From: Malurus cyaneus samueli
Lineage: Eukaryota > Chordata > Aves > Passeriformes > Maluridae
Reading direction: 5' to 3'
Assembly (NCBI GenBank): GCA_009741485.1
Contig: CM019218.1
Location: forward strand, 51,013,630 to 51,077,629
Length of the DNA stretch: 64,000 nt
Shown: piece by piece, positions 1 through 12,200 of the stretch
Layout of the letters: every line of letters begins with the position of its first letter
Numbering within the stretch: position 1 is the stretch's first letter
Notes under the pieces: model-generated
What the model was told of the DNA's origin: nothing
Database searches by the model: none
The model's input: only the letters and a program-made list of their open reading frames with translations
Translations under genes and position numbers: made by a program

Positions 1-3000
1 GGGGATTAACTCCCCTGACAGACACCTCACCTGGCAGGAATGCAGCGTGTGTATGAGGAATTCATCTCCCAGAGACAGAGAGGGCTTCCAAAGGGCTTTT
101 CGACATGGACAAAGAGGGCCAGAGCAAGTGATGGGATTTTCTCATAGGTTTGGAAAGCAAATGGAGAATGGGGAGGGACTGAAGTGCCCAAAGGTTATTG
201 TCACAGTTCAGGTACCCCAAACCTGCAGTTCCTGATGTCTGAGCCTGCTCTGCTCCCTCGACCTGCCCATCTTGGTGCTCTGAGGCTCCATCCCCCTGTA
301 GAGAGCCAGGGCTGAAGGTGAGGGAGGCACAGGGAAGATGTTGGCAAGGGCAGAGCTCACAACCAGCCCTTCCCTTCGTGCCACCCGGACAGCAGGAACA
401 GTTGGCAGCCAAATGAGCTGTGACAATGGTGACACGTAATTTCCATGTATAAAAACCAAACAAGCTTGCTGATCCTATTGACATTTTCACTCATGCTCAC
501 TTTCCACCGTTGAGCCCTTTTTGGTGCTAATCCCCTTTGGCATGGCCATGATCCCACATGAGCAGCACGGGGCTGGCGGCTCCTGCTCCTAAGGCAGGGC
601 AATAGGTGCTCTCCCACCTTTGGCACCTCAAATCCAACAAAAATTGCTTGCTGTGGAGCAAGGATACAAGGTAGTTAAATACTGTGAAGCCTACAGCTTT
701 CTCCTGCACTCCTTATTTTTATGTGTCACATTAAATTCCCCTGGTGCCAGTCCGTATTCTCTGGGTACTTAACGAGGGTAGACAAAGCATAGCAGCTCTG
801 AACAAATCATTCCAGGCCCTGGGACAGGGGAAACGTCCTTCAAACCCATCCGGATTTCATCTCCCATGAAAAACACCTATCTGCCACTAAAACAGGGAGT
901 TAAATACAAAGATACTGAAGATCTTTTAACCTTTGTCAGCCACACAGATAAGGCAGACTTTAAACCCGTCTGCACACAACATGCCCTCACAGAAGAATTG
1001 CTCTGCCTGGGCCACTCCTGATTTTTGGCTTCACCCGAAGGTCTCCTTTGGTGCTGGCCACAGGTCAGCAGATGCCACGTCCCAGTGCCCCTCTGAGGGC
1101 ACAGAGCAGCCCCAGCTCCCACCAGCCCCTCCCCAGGTCCTCTAAGGACGGGCTCAGTGGGGAGAGCAGCGCTCCTGGATGTGCTCTGCCATCAGCCTGG
1201 TCCTCCAGGAACCTTCAGCAGCAGCCTCAGAGATGCCAATTAGAATCAGAAAGACTTTCCCAAGACGTGTTTCCACCTTTATTCCTTGTGACAAGTGCTT
1301 TTACCTTGCACGTTCCTCCTGGGTGGCCCAGCTCCATGGGGCTGAGGGCTGCCCTGGGTCAGAGCTCTCACTTTCACCCACATTTTGGGGCAGTGAGGGA
1401 CACCCAACAGCCTCTTCATCCCAACACCTCACTGTGTGCTCTGTCAGGGGCCTGCCCTCACGTGGGCTCAGCCAGAGAAGGGACACGGGGTGAAATGCAT
1501 TACTTGGGGCAGAACTCCTCTGCTCCACTGGCAACTCAAAGAGCTCGACCATCAGCCCAGTCAGATCCCTGAAATTGGATATGGAGAGTCCCACCTCGGG
1601 TCCCAGCTGACACAGACCTGGCCTTTAACCTCCTCTGAGACAAACGGAGCCCCCTCTGTGGAGAGGCACAAATACACCACCCTGAAGGACCCTCCTGAGC
1701 CCTGTCTGTGCCCTCCACACTGCCCCCAGGGAGGGCAGGGATCTGCCACTGACCCGTGTCCTCACTGCGAGCCCTGCGGGACGCTGGTGCAGCCGAGCCG
1801 CCGGCACAGACACGAGATCTTGGAAAAAGGGCTGCCTTTGGTCACGCCTCACTGCTTGCACTGTAGTTAAACAGCCTGTGAGGCTCCAGGTTTCTCATTA
1901 AAGGAAAAAAGCACAGTCAGAGGTTACCTGGCAGAAGGAGCATCCCCTCCCGCTACCGAGGTGACCCCAAAGCGACCGTGCCGAAGGCAGCGCTGCCGAA
2001 ATCTGCCAGATTCCTCCTCCAGCAGGACACTCTGCAGGCACTTAACTACCCAATTTTCAGATGCTGCTTCTTCCCCAGAGCCTGGCGTCTGTCCACGCTC
2101 TCATTCCAGCTAAGGAAGGGCCCGAGGCACCGAGTGTTCTGTGCAGGACGCGTGGCCGGGCCGGCAGCGGATGGACCCTGATGCCAGTGCTGCTCTGAGC
2201 ACCCCCTGCACGGGCAGTGACGGGCAGGACAGGGACCAGAACAGGGACCAGGACATGTCTGCTACCAACAGCAACAGATGCAAAACCCAAACACAGCTTT
2301 GCCATACTCCAAAGGCTCCCGCAGACACCCCAAGCAGAGAGACAGCTGAAGGCTCTCTGTGCATACAAAGTGCATACAAAGCTATTTTCCTTTTTCCCCT
2401 CACTGCCTTCGAGACAATTTGCATCTTGTTGAGGATTCTGCTGTCACTGCTATCACTCTGCTTTTGGCAGCCTGGATGTGGGAGATGGAGACGTGTCCAG
2501 CTCACCACAGAGCCAGAGCGAGCACCCCACAGCTGGGCCCTGCACATGCAGATCCCAGAGCAAGGGGACCCTATTCAGTCATACAAATCTGTGTTTAAAA
2601 TTGGCCTCGTGATCTGCAGGGTTTGGTGCCTTTCCTTCACAGAATCTGCAGTCTGGGGTATTTGAGTGAAACCAGGGGAAAGGATCTGTTTGGCCACGGG
2701 CACGATGACAAAGCCCCAGCTCTTCACAGAGCATCGACTGGGAAAGGGGCTCATACACAAAACCCTACAAAATAAATCTCAGATTAGCACACAGCCACTT
2801 CATTTTTGTTTAATTTTCTTCCCCATGCAGACTGGCAGCGTGACAATGGCAACGGAGGGGATCGGTCATGGTTGTCAAACTCAGGCAATTTTATTGAGAG
2901 AAAAAAAACGAACTGCAACTTTAATGGCTTTTTTAATGTTTATGGGGCCTGGAGCTACTAATGAATCAAATGTAAGTATCCTCTAAATTGCCAGTTCTGG

Positions 3001-6000
3001 TCCACCCACTTTGCTCCTCAAAATCCACTCCAACCTCGCTGCTCCCTGTGGAGTTTGTTCCTATTATCCGGAGAACTTTGGCGCAGCTCTGCTGCATTTC
3101 CCAAGATCCTCAAACTTCCTTCAACCCCAGATCCCTGAACTCCTCTGCTCTCACCATTCCCTCCTAGAGAAAACCCAAACACCCCTACTATGCTGGATAC
3201 AGCACAGTCCTTGGGAACCTCCCAAGGATCAGCCAGAGCCCACTGGGGAGAAGGCAAACAAAATCCATTTAATTGAATGAAGCGATTCCCACTCAGGGGT
3301 TTGGCAGAGACCCTCATCCTAGGGTCCAACCCCACTCTTAGGGCTCATCCAGTGCTGCACAATCAGTCTGGGGACTCTGGCACATGTTCCTGGGGCTGGC
3401 AGCAGTGACCAAATCCAGAACCAGCCACCCAGAGCTTCTGCCCAGCTGAGAAGAGCTCGCTCCAGTTCCAGCCTAACACAGCCCAGGCATGAACTACACA
3501 GGGCTTACCTGAACCTGCACTAAAATCCCTCACCCAGCTGTGGTCAGGCCACGTTCTGGCTGTGTTTGATCAAGAACAGACGCAGTAAAACCCTGCCAGG
3601 GGTCTCTGGCAGGTCCCTGTTCCTCACAGATCATTCCTGGGTGCAAACCGCTATTGGAATATGTCAGTGCAGTTTTCCCCGAATGGCTACTGTAAAATGA
3701 CAAGTTCTATATGAAAATAGAAAAAAGCTCTGGGGCAGATACATTCCCAGAGCATGTCCAAAGCCTGGCTGCTGCCCAGGGGACCAGCAGCTGTGCGCCA
3801 AGCTGGGCTGCTCAGAACTGCATCAGCCAGGGCTGAGCGACTGAGGACACAGGAGATGCTGGGGCTGCAGGAGGGCAGGTAGCAGGTGAAAATGAGGATG
3901 GTGAAGGTGTCAGCCCACACCCAAATCCCAGCATCTGCAAAGGACACCTAGCTCTGTTTGAAACTCAGATGTGGATCAGGGCTATCCTCGTTCCAGGCAG
4001 GCACGAGAGGTGCCAGGCTCAGCTCACACACCCAGCCAAGGTGAGCCACCCTGAGCCCAGGTCTCAGCTCCACGTTTATCCTGGTTTTGCCTGCACACAC
4101 ACAGAGGAGAAAAGGAAGGAAAGGCTGTTCTATTAGTGAACACCACCGCAGGCTAGTCTAACATGGCCCTGAATTGCATTTAATCAAATTAATGTCACTA
4201 GTCTAAATTATTTGTGGACACCCTGTACTTCCACCACCATCATTTTTCTACCACTTCTCCCCAATTATAAAAAAGTAAATAAAATCCCCCAGAGGAGCCC
4301 AGGGCACTACATGCAGAGAACAGATTTGCCTTTCTGACTCTGTCTCATTGAATCAGCATTAGCTGCTTTCCACACACTCCATGGGAATCCAGGCTTGAAC
4401 AATAAAATAAAAGCCATAAAAAATGGTTTATGTTCTCTTTTTACCTGCTCATTTGTGAATCAAAATATCTTTGAACTGAATAAAAAGTTCAGCTCCAGAA
4501 CACTGGTACAACTGCCAGAGCACGCGGGGTTTGCCCTTCTCAGATGTCAGCCCAGAGGAAGCTGTCGGGGCAGCAGCAAGATCCCCTCCTCGGGGGAAGG
4601 GGAAAGCTTTTGCAAGCATCTCGGATACATTTATGGGATCTGTGGGATCACAAAACACCGTGTGAGGGAACAGGTAATGGCATTTCCTTCCCCACTTCTG
4701 TGAAGGAATTCCACCATTAATTATTGCGATTCCTGCTCATTACCTGCACTTCTCCAGATGGGCAGTGTCCAGCCTGCTGGTTCCCTTGCTTAATCCTTCT
4801 TTGCTGCAAGGACCAGGAATGTACTGGGCATCCCAAAATAAATTTCCAGTGCATTTCCCAAAGGGAGCATCTGCAGCTGATGCACTGGTGACCACAGCAG
4901 ACATGATGGGGCCAAGCTCCAGGAGCAGCAAAATCCCTCTTGGTCCATATTCCTGTGACATTTTTCCTGCTCCCCCGGCTCCCTGACTCATTACCCGCCA
5001 AGGACAATTAAGTCCATTTATTGTGCACTTTTCTGGATGACACTTCTCACTCACTGCTGCAGTTTTCTGATCTGACCTTTCATTTCCCTCCTCCAGTGAT
5101 GGATGAGGCAATGGGGTTCACGGAACTCTGCGCACGCTACGGGGCCGCGTTCCTCCACGCGGGAGGCAGCAGCGCTGCTCCTCCTGGCTGGTGGGGTGGG
5201 CATTCCTGCTTCACTGGAGCTGCTCACATTTGGCAGGCAGCACTGCTGAGGGTTTTATCCTACTTGCAGAGCTGTATTTTTGCTAAGTCAAGGACTGCAC
5301 AGCCACTGCCAGCAGCTTTGCCTCACTTGTGTTCGCCCATCGCACAAATAAACTTTCCCCTCTGATGAAGGAATCCCAGCGGGCTGCGGAGCAGAGGAGG
5401 AGAATTGGAAGTGCTATCTCCACTTGAGCTGTTCCTAATCCCAGCTGCCTGCACAGGCTGCTGCCCAATTCTGGCTCCATATGAAAAGCAGCAGCTGAGT
5501 GTCCCAGCCTGACTGCCCATGGCAGTGGTGTTGGCCATGAAGGTCACTCAGGGGCAGGGCAGGGGGTGAGGGAAAGAAGCTGCTGTCTTGGACAGTGGGG
5601 TTCCTGCTCAGGAGTGGCAGAATAACAGGGAAAGCCTCTTCCCTGCCTTGTCCATAACACAGTGTAGCTACTGTAGGCAACTTGTAGGGAGTACAGAATT
5701 CCTGCAGACACAGAGATGTGGCCCAACATGCAAATGTGGAAAGAGAACTCAGTGTTTTGGAAAATGAAGCTACCTAAATCCATCTTTTATCACCCCTTTC
5801 TTCCCTCACCCAAGCCAAAAGATTACACAATCCAAGGTCTGTGCAGACCTTGGTCCCTTCCCAGGAACACGCACATGGGTGAGGGCGCTCCAATGTCACG
5901 TCACATCCACATCTCAATAATGCCACTGACTTGTGCCAGTGATACCCACCCCTGAGTGAAGCCAACGCTTGATCATGATCAACTTTGTCCCAGATGCAGA

Positions 6001-9000
6001 GCCGAGCTCCCCGGAGCAGAGAGGATGCTCCAGTGTGCCTTCCCCTCTCACAGTACAGCCTGTGAGACACTCGTGGCTCCCACTGTCACTTGGTCCCCCG
6101 AGCCCCTCTCAGCTGTTGGTCAGTAGACCCCAAGAGGATCAGGACCCTCACCCCCTCCCTGCTGCCCACTCGAGGTGCAGCCTGTCCAGTGAGATGGCCG
6201 GCACGTGGCTGGAGCACAGCTAATCCCCTAATCCGCAGTTCCTGGAGTTCTGAAAATAACAGAATTATTATTTTTGGAAACAACACATGTTTCTGCCTTC
6301 CTATATTAACATCTAATTAAGAAGCCAAATATATTTACAGAGCGCTTTTCCAGCTCCCTTTACACACGGTGTGCTCGTGAATCATCTCCCTACCTGGGGG
6401 TAAAGGCTCTTGTGACACGGGGTGCAAATTAACACAGGAGCCAGCTGAAAACAACCAGGGAATCAAGAATTCCTGAAACCAGACCCGATCACAGTACAGG
6501 CCACCAGAGCACCAGAAAGCCCAGCATACCCAGTCTGTATCTCTTACACGCCAGCCCCACTCCCGGGGCAGACAGGGCACTTTAAAGCTCTGTTTCTCCA
6601 GTGAAGAACAGCACCAAACATTCCCGTGCCTGCACACTCCAGTTCTGAGCCATCCGTGCTGCAGGGACAGGACATTCTCCTTGTTGGACCGCTCTTCACC
6701 CGCCTCTGAATTGCCATCTACGACAGGCTGAGTATCTTCCTCAGTCATTAAAGGGCTCTTTTAGGACACTGCCCTGCTCTGCAGCCGCACCATCGCTGCA
6801 CAACAAACACTTTGCTCCTGGTTCGTCCCCAAAAGGCAACTGGGGACCCTGGAGGAAAAGGATCATCCTGGCATGCCGGAACAACCCACAGCTCTCTGAG
6901 CAGGGAGAGAAGCAAAGCAAAACTCTGCACAGAAATCGTATCAAAGGACTCCAATTTCCTAGTCTGGGCTACTAAAACTTAATTAACCTCATAACCCACC
7001 TGGAGATTTGCAAACCATTTCCTGGCGTTCTTTGGACCTTGAAATGTTGAACACCGTGAGGCCCTAAGAGGGATTAATCCTTTCATATAAACTGTTTAAC
7101 TCCAGGAAAGTAATGCACTTAGTTTGGAATATTCTCTGTTGTGACTGGAAGGGGCAGTCAATAAAGCAATGATTGTGCAAAGAAAAGGAATGGGCAGAGC
7201 TCGGCGTCCTGAGCCCCTGCTCTGCCCAGCTTCAGTGCTCACAGCAGTTTTAATAATTCATCCAAGAACATCAAAAACTCCACTAGAACCAAATTAAGTA
7301 CTTGTTCCTCACTTATGCTGTATCTGAAGGTTTGCTTCACCGACACCAGAAGCTAAAGCAAGGAACACCACAGAGGAAAAGATTCTAAATAATTCAACTT
7401 TCCTACTGGGCTGATGTATTAGCTTGGAGTTCTCAGGGCTGGGATGAATGGATTTAAAGCCAGGGTTGGCACGGGTGCCAGGGTCAACTCCCTAGGAAAA
7501 GTGATAAGCAGCAAAATGGAAATCAGCTGGGGTTTGCAGGAAATCTTTGAGAAACTACTTGACCTTTTAAATTTCAGAGGAATGAGCAAATGAATCCCTT
7601 CCCTGAATCCAGCAGCAGCTGATGCCTGCACTGGGAGCAGCCAGCACTGGACAGGGAAGGAAAACGTCCAGCCATGAAGAAAAGAAATCTGACCATGTAC
7701 CAAACACCACCACACAGAGGGACACACACAGGAACCTTTGATCCTGGAGTTCTGGGCTGAGGGAAGTCCATCACCCTGACCAGCAAAGGGAAAGGTATTT
7801 TATCTGCAACTGCTGGGTGAGAGCAGCCATCGACCCCACAATGATCACAGATCCATCAGCAGGGGATCCCAAGAGGATCGATGGGGTTATTTAATTTAAA
7901 TTTGTCGTACCATCTCCAAATGGCTCCAGCACACACAGCTGAGCCCTCACACATCCCTGGCCAAGAATCCACAGGGGTTTGGGACTGGCCAGGTGGGACA
8001 CAGGGTGCAAACCACAGCAAACACCAGCTCTGGAGGGGAATGTTGACCCTGCCAGGGGAAGGGAAGGCAAACAGCCTGGCTGCTTGCTGTAGAGACTGGA
8101 GGTACAACTGGATAGATCCCACAACATTCATCCTCCTGCCAGATCATTTTTTAAAGTATAATTACACCCTACCTTTAAGTAGCCCAACAGTTTCTGCTCA
8201 GGTGTGTTTTTCCTTAAGCCTCTACCCATGCCCTTTCCTCACCTCTGTCTCTCTCCAGCTGCCCCCTTTACCCTCCCCACCAATGAAGGGCACTGTGTGT
8301 TCCCAAAGCCCCTCACCCAGCTCACATCCTCCTGGTGTCACCTCTCAGCACTGTCCCCAGCACCAGAGACGTCCCCGCTCCCATTCCAAGGCAGGATGCT
8401 GCATAAGCCAAAATGACTTTTCCAAAGGTTTACATCCATTTTTTTGTTATTTGCCAAACTTGGAGTCCAAGTTCAAAGGCATTTCTTTAAACCATGCAGG
8501 AAGAACACTTCTGCAGCACCAAGATTTTCCTTCTTTGCAGTTCATCACTCCACACAAATTCTTGGATTTTTACATCATGCAGCTTTAAGTTCTAGACACT
8601 GGTTACTAAAACCCCTCAACACTGAGCATTACCATGTCGTCATCATTAGGTTTCAGAGCCAACAGTGTCAATGCAATTAGGTACAGCTCATTAACATACT
8701 GCCTGCATGCTCTCAGCAACTACAGTTCCAACAAGAGGTCTGCTGCCTCCTTCACAGCCCAGAGCACAGAGTGCTCAGGGGTTCTGCCAAAATACCAGCA
8801 AATTTCAGTTCCCATTTCTGGAGCAAATTGGATGGAAAATATTTAGGGGGCAGATTAAATAAAATTTCCTATCAAAATCATAACAAAAAGCAAATAACAC
8901 CAGAATTAAATGCAAAGACCCAACACAACATTCATCTGTTCCTTCTGCCCAAACTTCTACGCCTCCCAAGATTGTCGTGCCGGGCGGCAGAACCCGGCTC

Positions 9001-9069
9001 TGCCCGGTGCCCACATGGGGTAACACGGGGAGCTTTGGCCAACCCATTCCTTAGAGGCTGGGCACTCAC
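1..9069 (-). other. ANKS1A: ANKS1A intron downstream of the first SAM1 exon (continues past the left edge)
   Basis: About 9 kb with no exon I can recognise. I looked on the minus strand for the rest of SAM1 (NVMEEQDLRDIG-like), SAM2 and PTB segments and did not find them. Open frames here, including a 235-codon one at 7881-8588 (+) and a 137-codon one at 6335-6748 (-), have no recognisable domain. No repeat family could be assigned by eye. Confidence 0.8.
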
Positions 9070-9176
9070 CAGGAAGCGGACATCGTCGAAGCCATTCAGG
9101 AGCAGCTTGCTCTCGTACTGCTGCAGGCCGATGGACTCCAGCCACTCCCCGACGCTCTGCTCCAGCATCCGCGAAC
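9070..9176 (-). CDS. ANKS1A: ANKS1A exon 13: N-terminal half of SAM domain 1
   Basis: A 107-bp exon: two bases completing Gly, then 35 codons, ending in phase 0. It reads [20 protein letters not shown] followed by [15 protein letters not shown]. This is the start of SAM1 (helix 1 with [10 protein letters not shown], helix 2 with [11 protein letters not shown]), nearly identical to human ANKS1A. In family work SAM1 mediates heterotypic SAM-SAM binding to Eph receptors. The rest of the domain (GSNVMEEQDLRDIG in human) should be in an exon left of position 1; I do not find it in 1-9069. The acceptor is CGTCAG|GT behind TCCTCTCT, and the donor is CTG|GTGAGT. Confidence 0.97.
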
Positions 9177-9273
9177 CTGACGAGAGAGGAATCGGCAGCC
9201 GCTTGAACAGGGAGAAACCGTTCAGGCGGTAGCAGCGGCACTCTGAGGAGGACAGATGGCATTGCCACATCAT
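9070..9273 (-). CDS. ANKS1A: Predicted alternative first coding exon of short ANKS1A isoform (AIDA-1-like N-terminus)
   Basis: The SAM1 reading frame stays open upstream of its splice acceptor. From an ATG at 9273 the exon encodes 68 codons: 33 new residues, starting [20 protein letters not shown] and continuing [13 protein letters not shown], then SAM1. From memory, short AIDA-1 isoforms of the paralogue ANKS1B start [20 protein letters not shown] and continue SLLKRFPLHPLTG before their SAM1. That matches in motif, length and junction. A chance intronic frame would not do this, so I infer a genuine alternative N-terminus giving a protein without ankyrin repeats. I chose this ATG by that similarity; A is at -3. 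In-frame ATGs also lie at 9279, 9285 and 9360. The promoter would be upstream, in the CpG-rich DNA. Confidence 0.85.
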
Positions 9274-12200
9274 AGTCATTACCATAAAGAAACTCAAAAA
9301 ATTATGCTCAGAGTACAACAAATCAGCGGGCAGACAATTCCTCTTGTGTGCACAGAGCATGGACAACAAGCTCGCAGTGCCTCCGCGGGCTCCGGGCGCA
9401 AATCTGTACAACAGTTCACACTCAGAAAAGAAACTCCTTGCCCGGGCAAAGCTTCAGAGGCGCTGCTGGGGCGCTGAGATCACAGGCACTGCTGTCAGGG
9501 CTCGCGAGTTCCTCGCCAGGCAAGCACATGAAGCCCAACCCCACGGGGATGCGGATCCACTCCTCGGCTCAGCGGAAGGGGGCGGGAGGAGAGCGGCAAA
9601 CTTCCACCCGAGGCATTCCCAGGCAGCGGCAGGTGCGAGGGACGGGAGCGGAGCCGTGCCAGTCCTCTCGTCCACACACCTCTGGATGCAGCCCCGGCTC
9701 GGTGGGGAGCACGGAGCAGCCTGAGAGAAAGAGCTTCATGCAGCCGAGGCAGCTCGGACACGGCGGACGCTCGGGAAAGCAGCAGGAGCCCAGGCAGAGC
9801 GGCTGTCCGCGGGAAGACACGCAAGACAAAGGAAGCACAGACTGCAGCAGCGGAGAGGAAGGGCTCATGCTCTTCCTCCCCAGCAGTCCTGAGACAGGCA
9901 AACCACGGCAGGGGCTCCGTCTCGCCGTGACCGTGTTAGGAGGTCTCCAGGCACATGTCCGGGAGCTCTGGCTCTGTCATTCTACCAGCGATCCTGCCGC
10001 CTGGCATTGCAGCACGCTGCCTGGAGCTCTTGGCATTCCAGCAGGCTGGCCACAGGCAGCCCAGCCCCACCGCTGCACCCTGTGGCAGCAGAGCTGGGAC
10101 GGCTCTCACCCAACACTGCTGGTCCTGCCAGGTGTTGGGCGCACACCTGGATTTGCCCTTCCTTCATTTTCTTTGGCCGAGCGCAGCCGCCACACGGAGC
10201 CCCTCGCTCAGCCGGAGAGCAGCTCTGCAGGAAGGAGGCATTTCTGTTCCCTGCTTCCAAGCCACGGCAAAAGGAAAAAAAAGGCAAATGCAAGCACACC
10301 CTCTCTTCTTCCTGCAGCAGCTCAAGTCCGAGCCATGCCCTGGCACCTCCCCTCAGCCTCTGATAAAGGAGATTCCTCCCAACACCTACAAGAGCCCTGC
10401 AGATGAGCCCTCCCTTCCCACACCCCCTGGGATGAGTCCAGCGACTTGTTACTCTCCTCTGGGAAAGCTCAAGACCTTAAGTATGACCAAAAAAAAGTTC
10501 AGAGATGTCCTTTTCATCGGGGAATTTACTATGCAAGACAGGCAGATTTTCAGGCTCTCTGGCACGTCTGTGAAGAAAAGGATGATCTGGAGAGCCCCGT
10601 TTGCTTCCTTTGAACCTTCAGGTCAGCTGAAGCAGTTTGGTACCTTGCAGCCATCCCTCCCCGCTCTGCTGCAATGGCTGCACACACAGAGCTCGCCGTG
10701 TCCTCTGCAGATCCCTGGGGTAATTCCTGCTGTCTTCTCCAGGGGGTTTCTCCCGTGCCGGGTATTTGGGAGCGCCGGCCGGTCCTTCCAGCACACGCGG
10801 CAATGCCGAGATCACAAAAGGCTTCTGCCTCCATCCCCTAAGCCAGCCCGTGCTGCGGGGCACCAGCTCAGCCCGGACTGTGTGCCCGGAGCTCCCGCTC
10901 GCCCGCTCTCCATCCTCCCCTCCATCCTCGTCCCGCCGGTCCCTGCGCTCCGCTCTGCCGGCGGCTGCGGCGGCGGCTTTGTCTGAGCTCAGCCGGCGAG
11001 CCCCACGCTCCACGCTGTCCCTCCCTTCTCCTCCTCATCCTCTCCCCCCTCCCGGCGCTCCCACCCGCCGAGAGGGAGGCAGCGGCTCCGTAACTCTCCC
11101 GTGGAAATCACTGACTCCTCAATATTTACTCGATGATGGACAACGCGGCTTGGGGGTTTTAAAAAATGATGTCACAGGTCTGCTTTGACAGATCTAAGTG
11201 ATTTGTGGCTGGCTCAGAATTAATTTATCAAGAGAGAGGTGAGGAAGTGCTTGCTGCCTACCACAGCATTCCACTGAGCTGTTGGGGTATTGGCACGGGC
11301 AATGAAACCACAGCAGCTCCTTCCCCTGAGTTCCTGAATTTAATTTTTAAAATTATTTACTGTATTCAGCCTTGCATGCATTTGCAAATGCATTTCTGCT
11401 TTTAAAAGGGAAACCTACATTGACACCAAGTGGAGGTTTTCTGTTTACAAAACCCCTTCAGGTCATGAGAAAATGAAGAGGGACAAGTAGTTAGAGGGAG
11501 GGAATGGAATGATTTCCTTTAAAAAGAGAAGAACAGGTAAAAATAAAGACACCCCAAATACACCCGATATTTACAAGAACACCCGATACAAGAACAGAAG
11601 AATCATGGTACTTGTGCCCCCTGGCAAGATGCTGATCACAACTTCTGACTGAAACAAACTCCTCTTTCTCAGCTCCATCCTTCCCCTCGTGCTCCACATC
11701 CTGGGAATCCTGCCTTTAGGAGGCCTGCAGCTGGCAGAGGGGGAACCAGCGGGCAGAGTAGGAACGATGAGAGCATTCCCAAAGCTCACAGACAGAAGGA
11801 CAGCAGCAAAGTCCCTCCTGCAAGGCTCTTCTCAAGTCCCACAGCACAGAGAGAATAACCTGCCAGTGCTCAGGAGGTGCTTTCAGATGTTGTTGTTTCA
11901 GTGATGGCCTTTATTGTGGAGCTTGCACCTGTCTGGAGGATGAAATCAGTTCGTGGGCTGTACCAGACCAACATCTCACCACTTGCTCGGGGACATTTGG
12001 TGCAGAGAGACACAAACATCTGTTCCAAAGCCTCCTTTAAGGCAGGTGGAAGCTGGTATCCCTACAGTGATGGTGTTCCTAGGCTGTTCAAGCTCGGAGA
12101 AGCCCTTGCCAGCCCTTACCCGCTGCTTTCCCCAGACACGAGGCAGCTGCACACAGAAACTGCTGGTAAAAACAGCTCCAAACACACACAATAACTGCCA

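Noticed and set aside
6335..6748. ATG-started 137-codon open frame on the minus strand, beginning MTEEDTQPVVDGNSEAGEER
   Set aside because: It looks acidic and plausible at the start but has no recognisable domain, no matching splice context in ANKS1A, and a length expected by chance in this much sequence.
7881..8588. 235-codon open frame on the plus strand
   Set aside because: No domain, no low-complexity or conserved pattern, and composition like the surrounding intron; most likely chance.
10618..11013. Minus-strand GC-rich frame as a possible first exon spliced to SAM1
   Set aside because: The only good donor I saw in that region (GCAAG|GTACCA) would enter the SAM1 exon in the wrong phase; the read-through start at 9273 explains the short isoform better.
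10766..11188. 140-codon plus-strand frame rich in Ala, Pro and Ser across the CpG block
   Set aside because: The composition follows directly from GC-rich DNA; there is no known motif.
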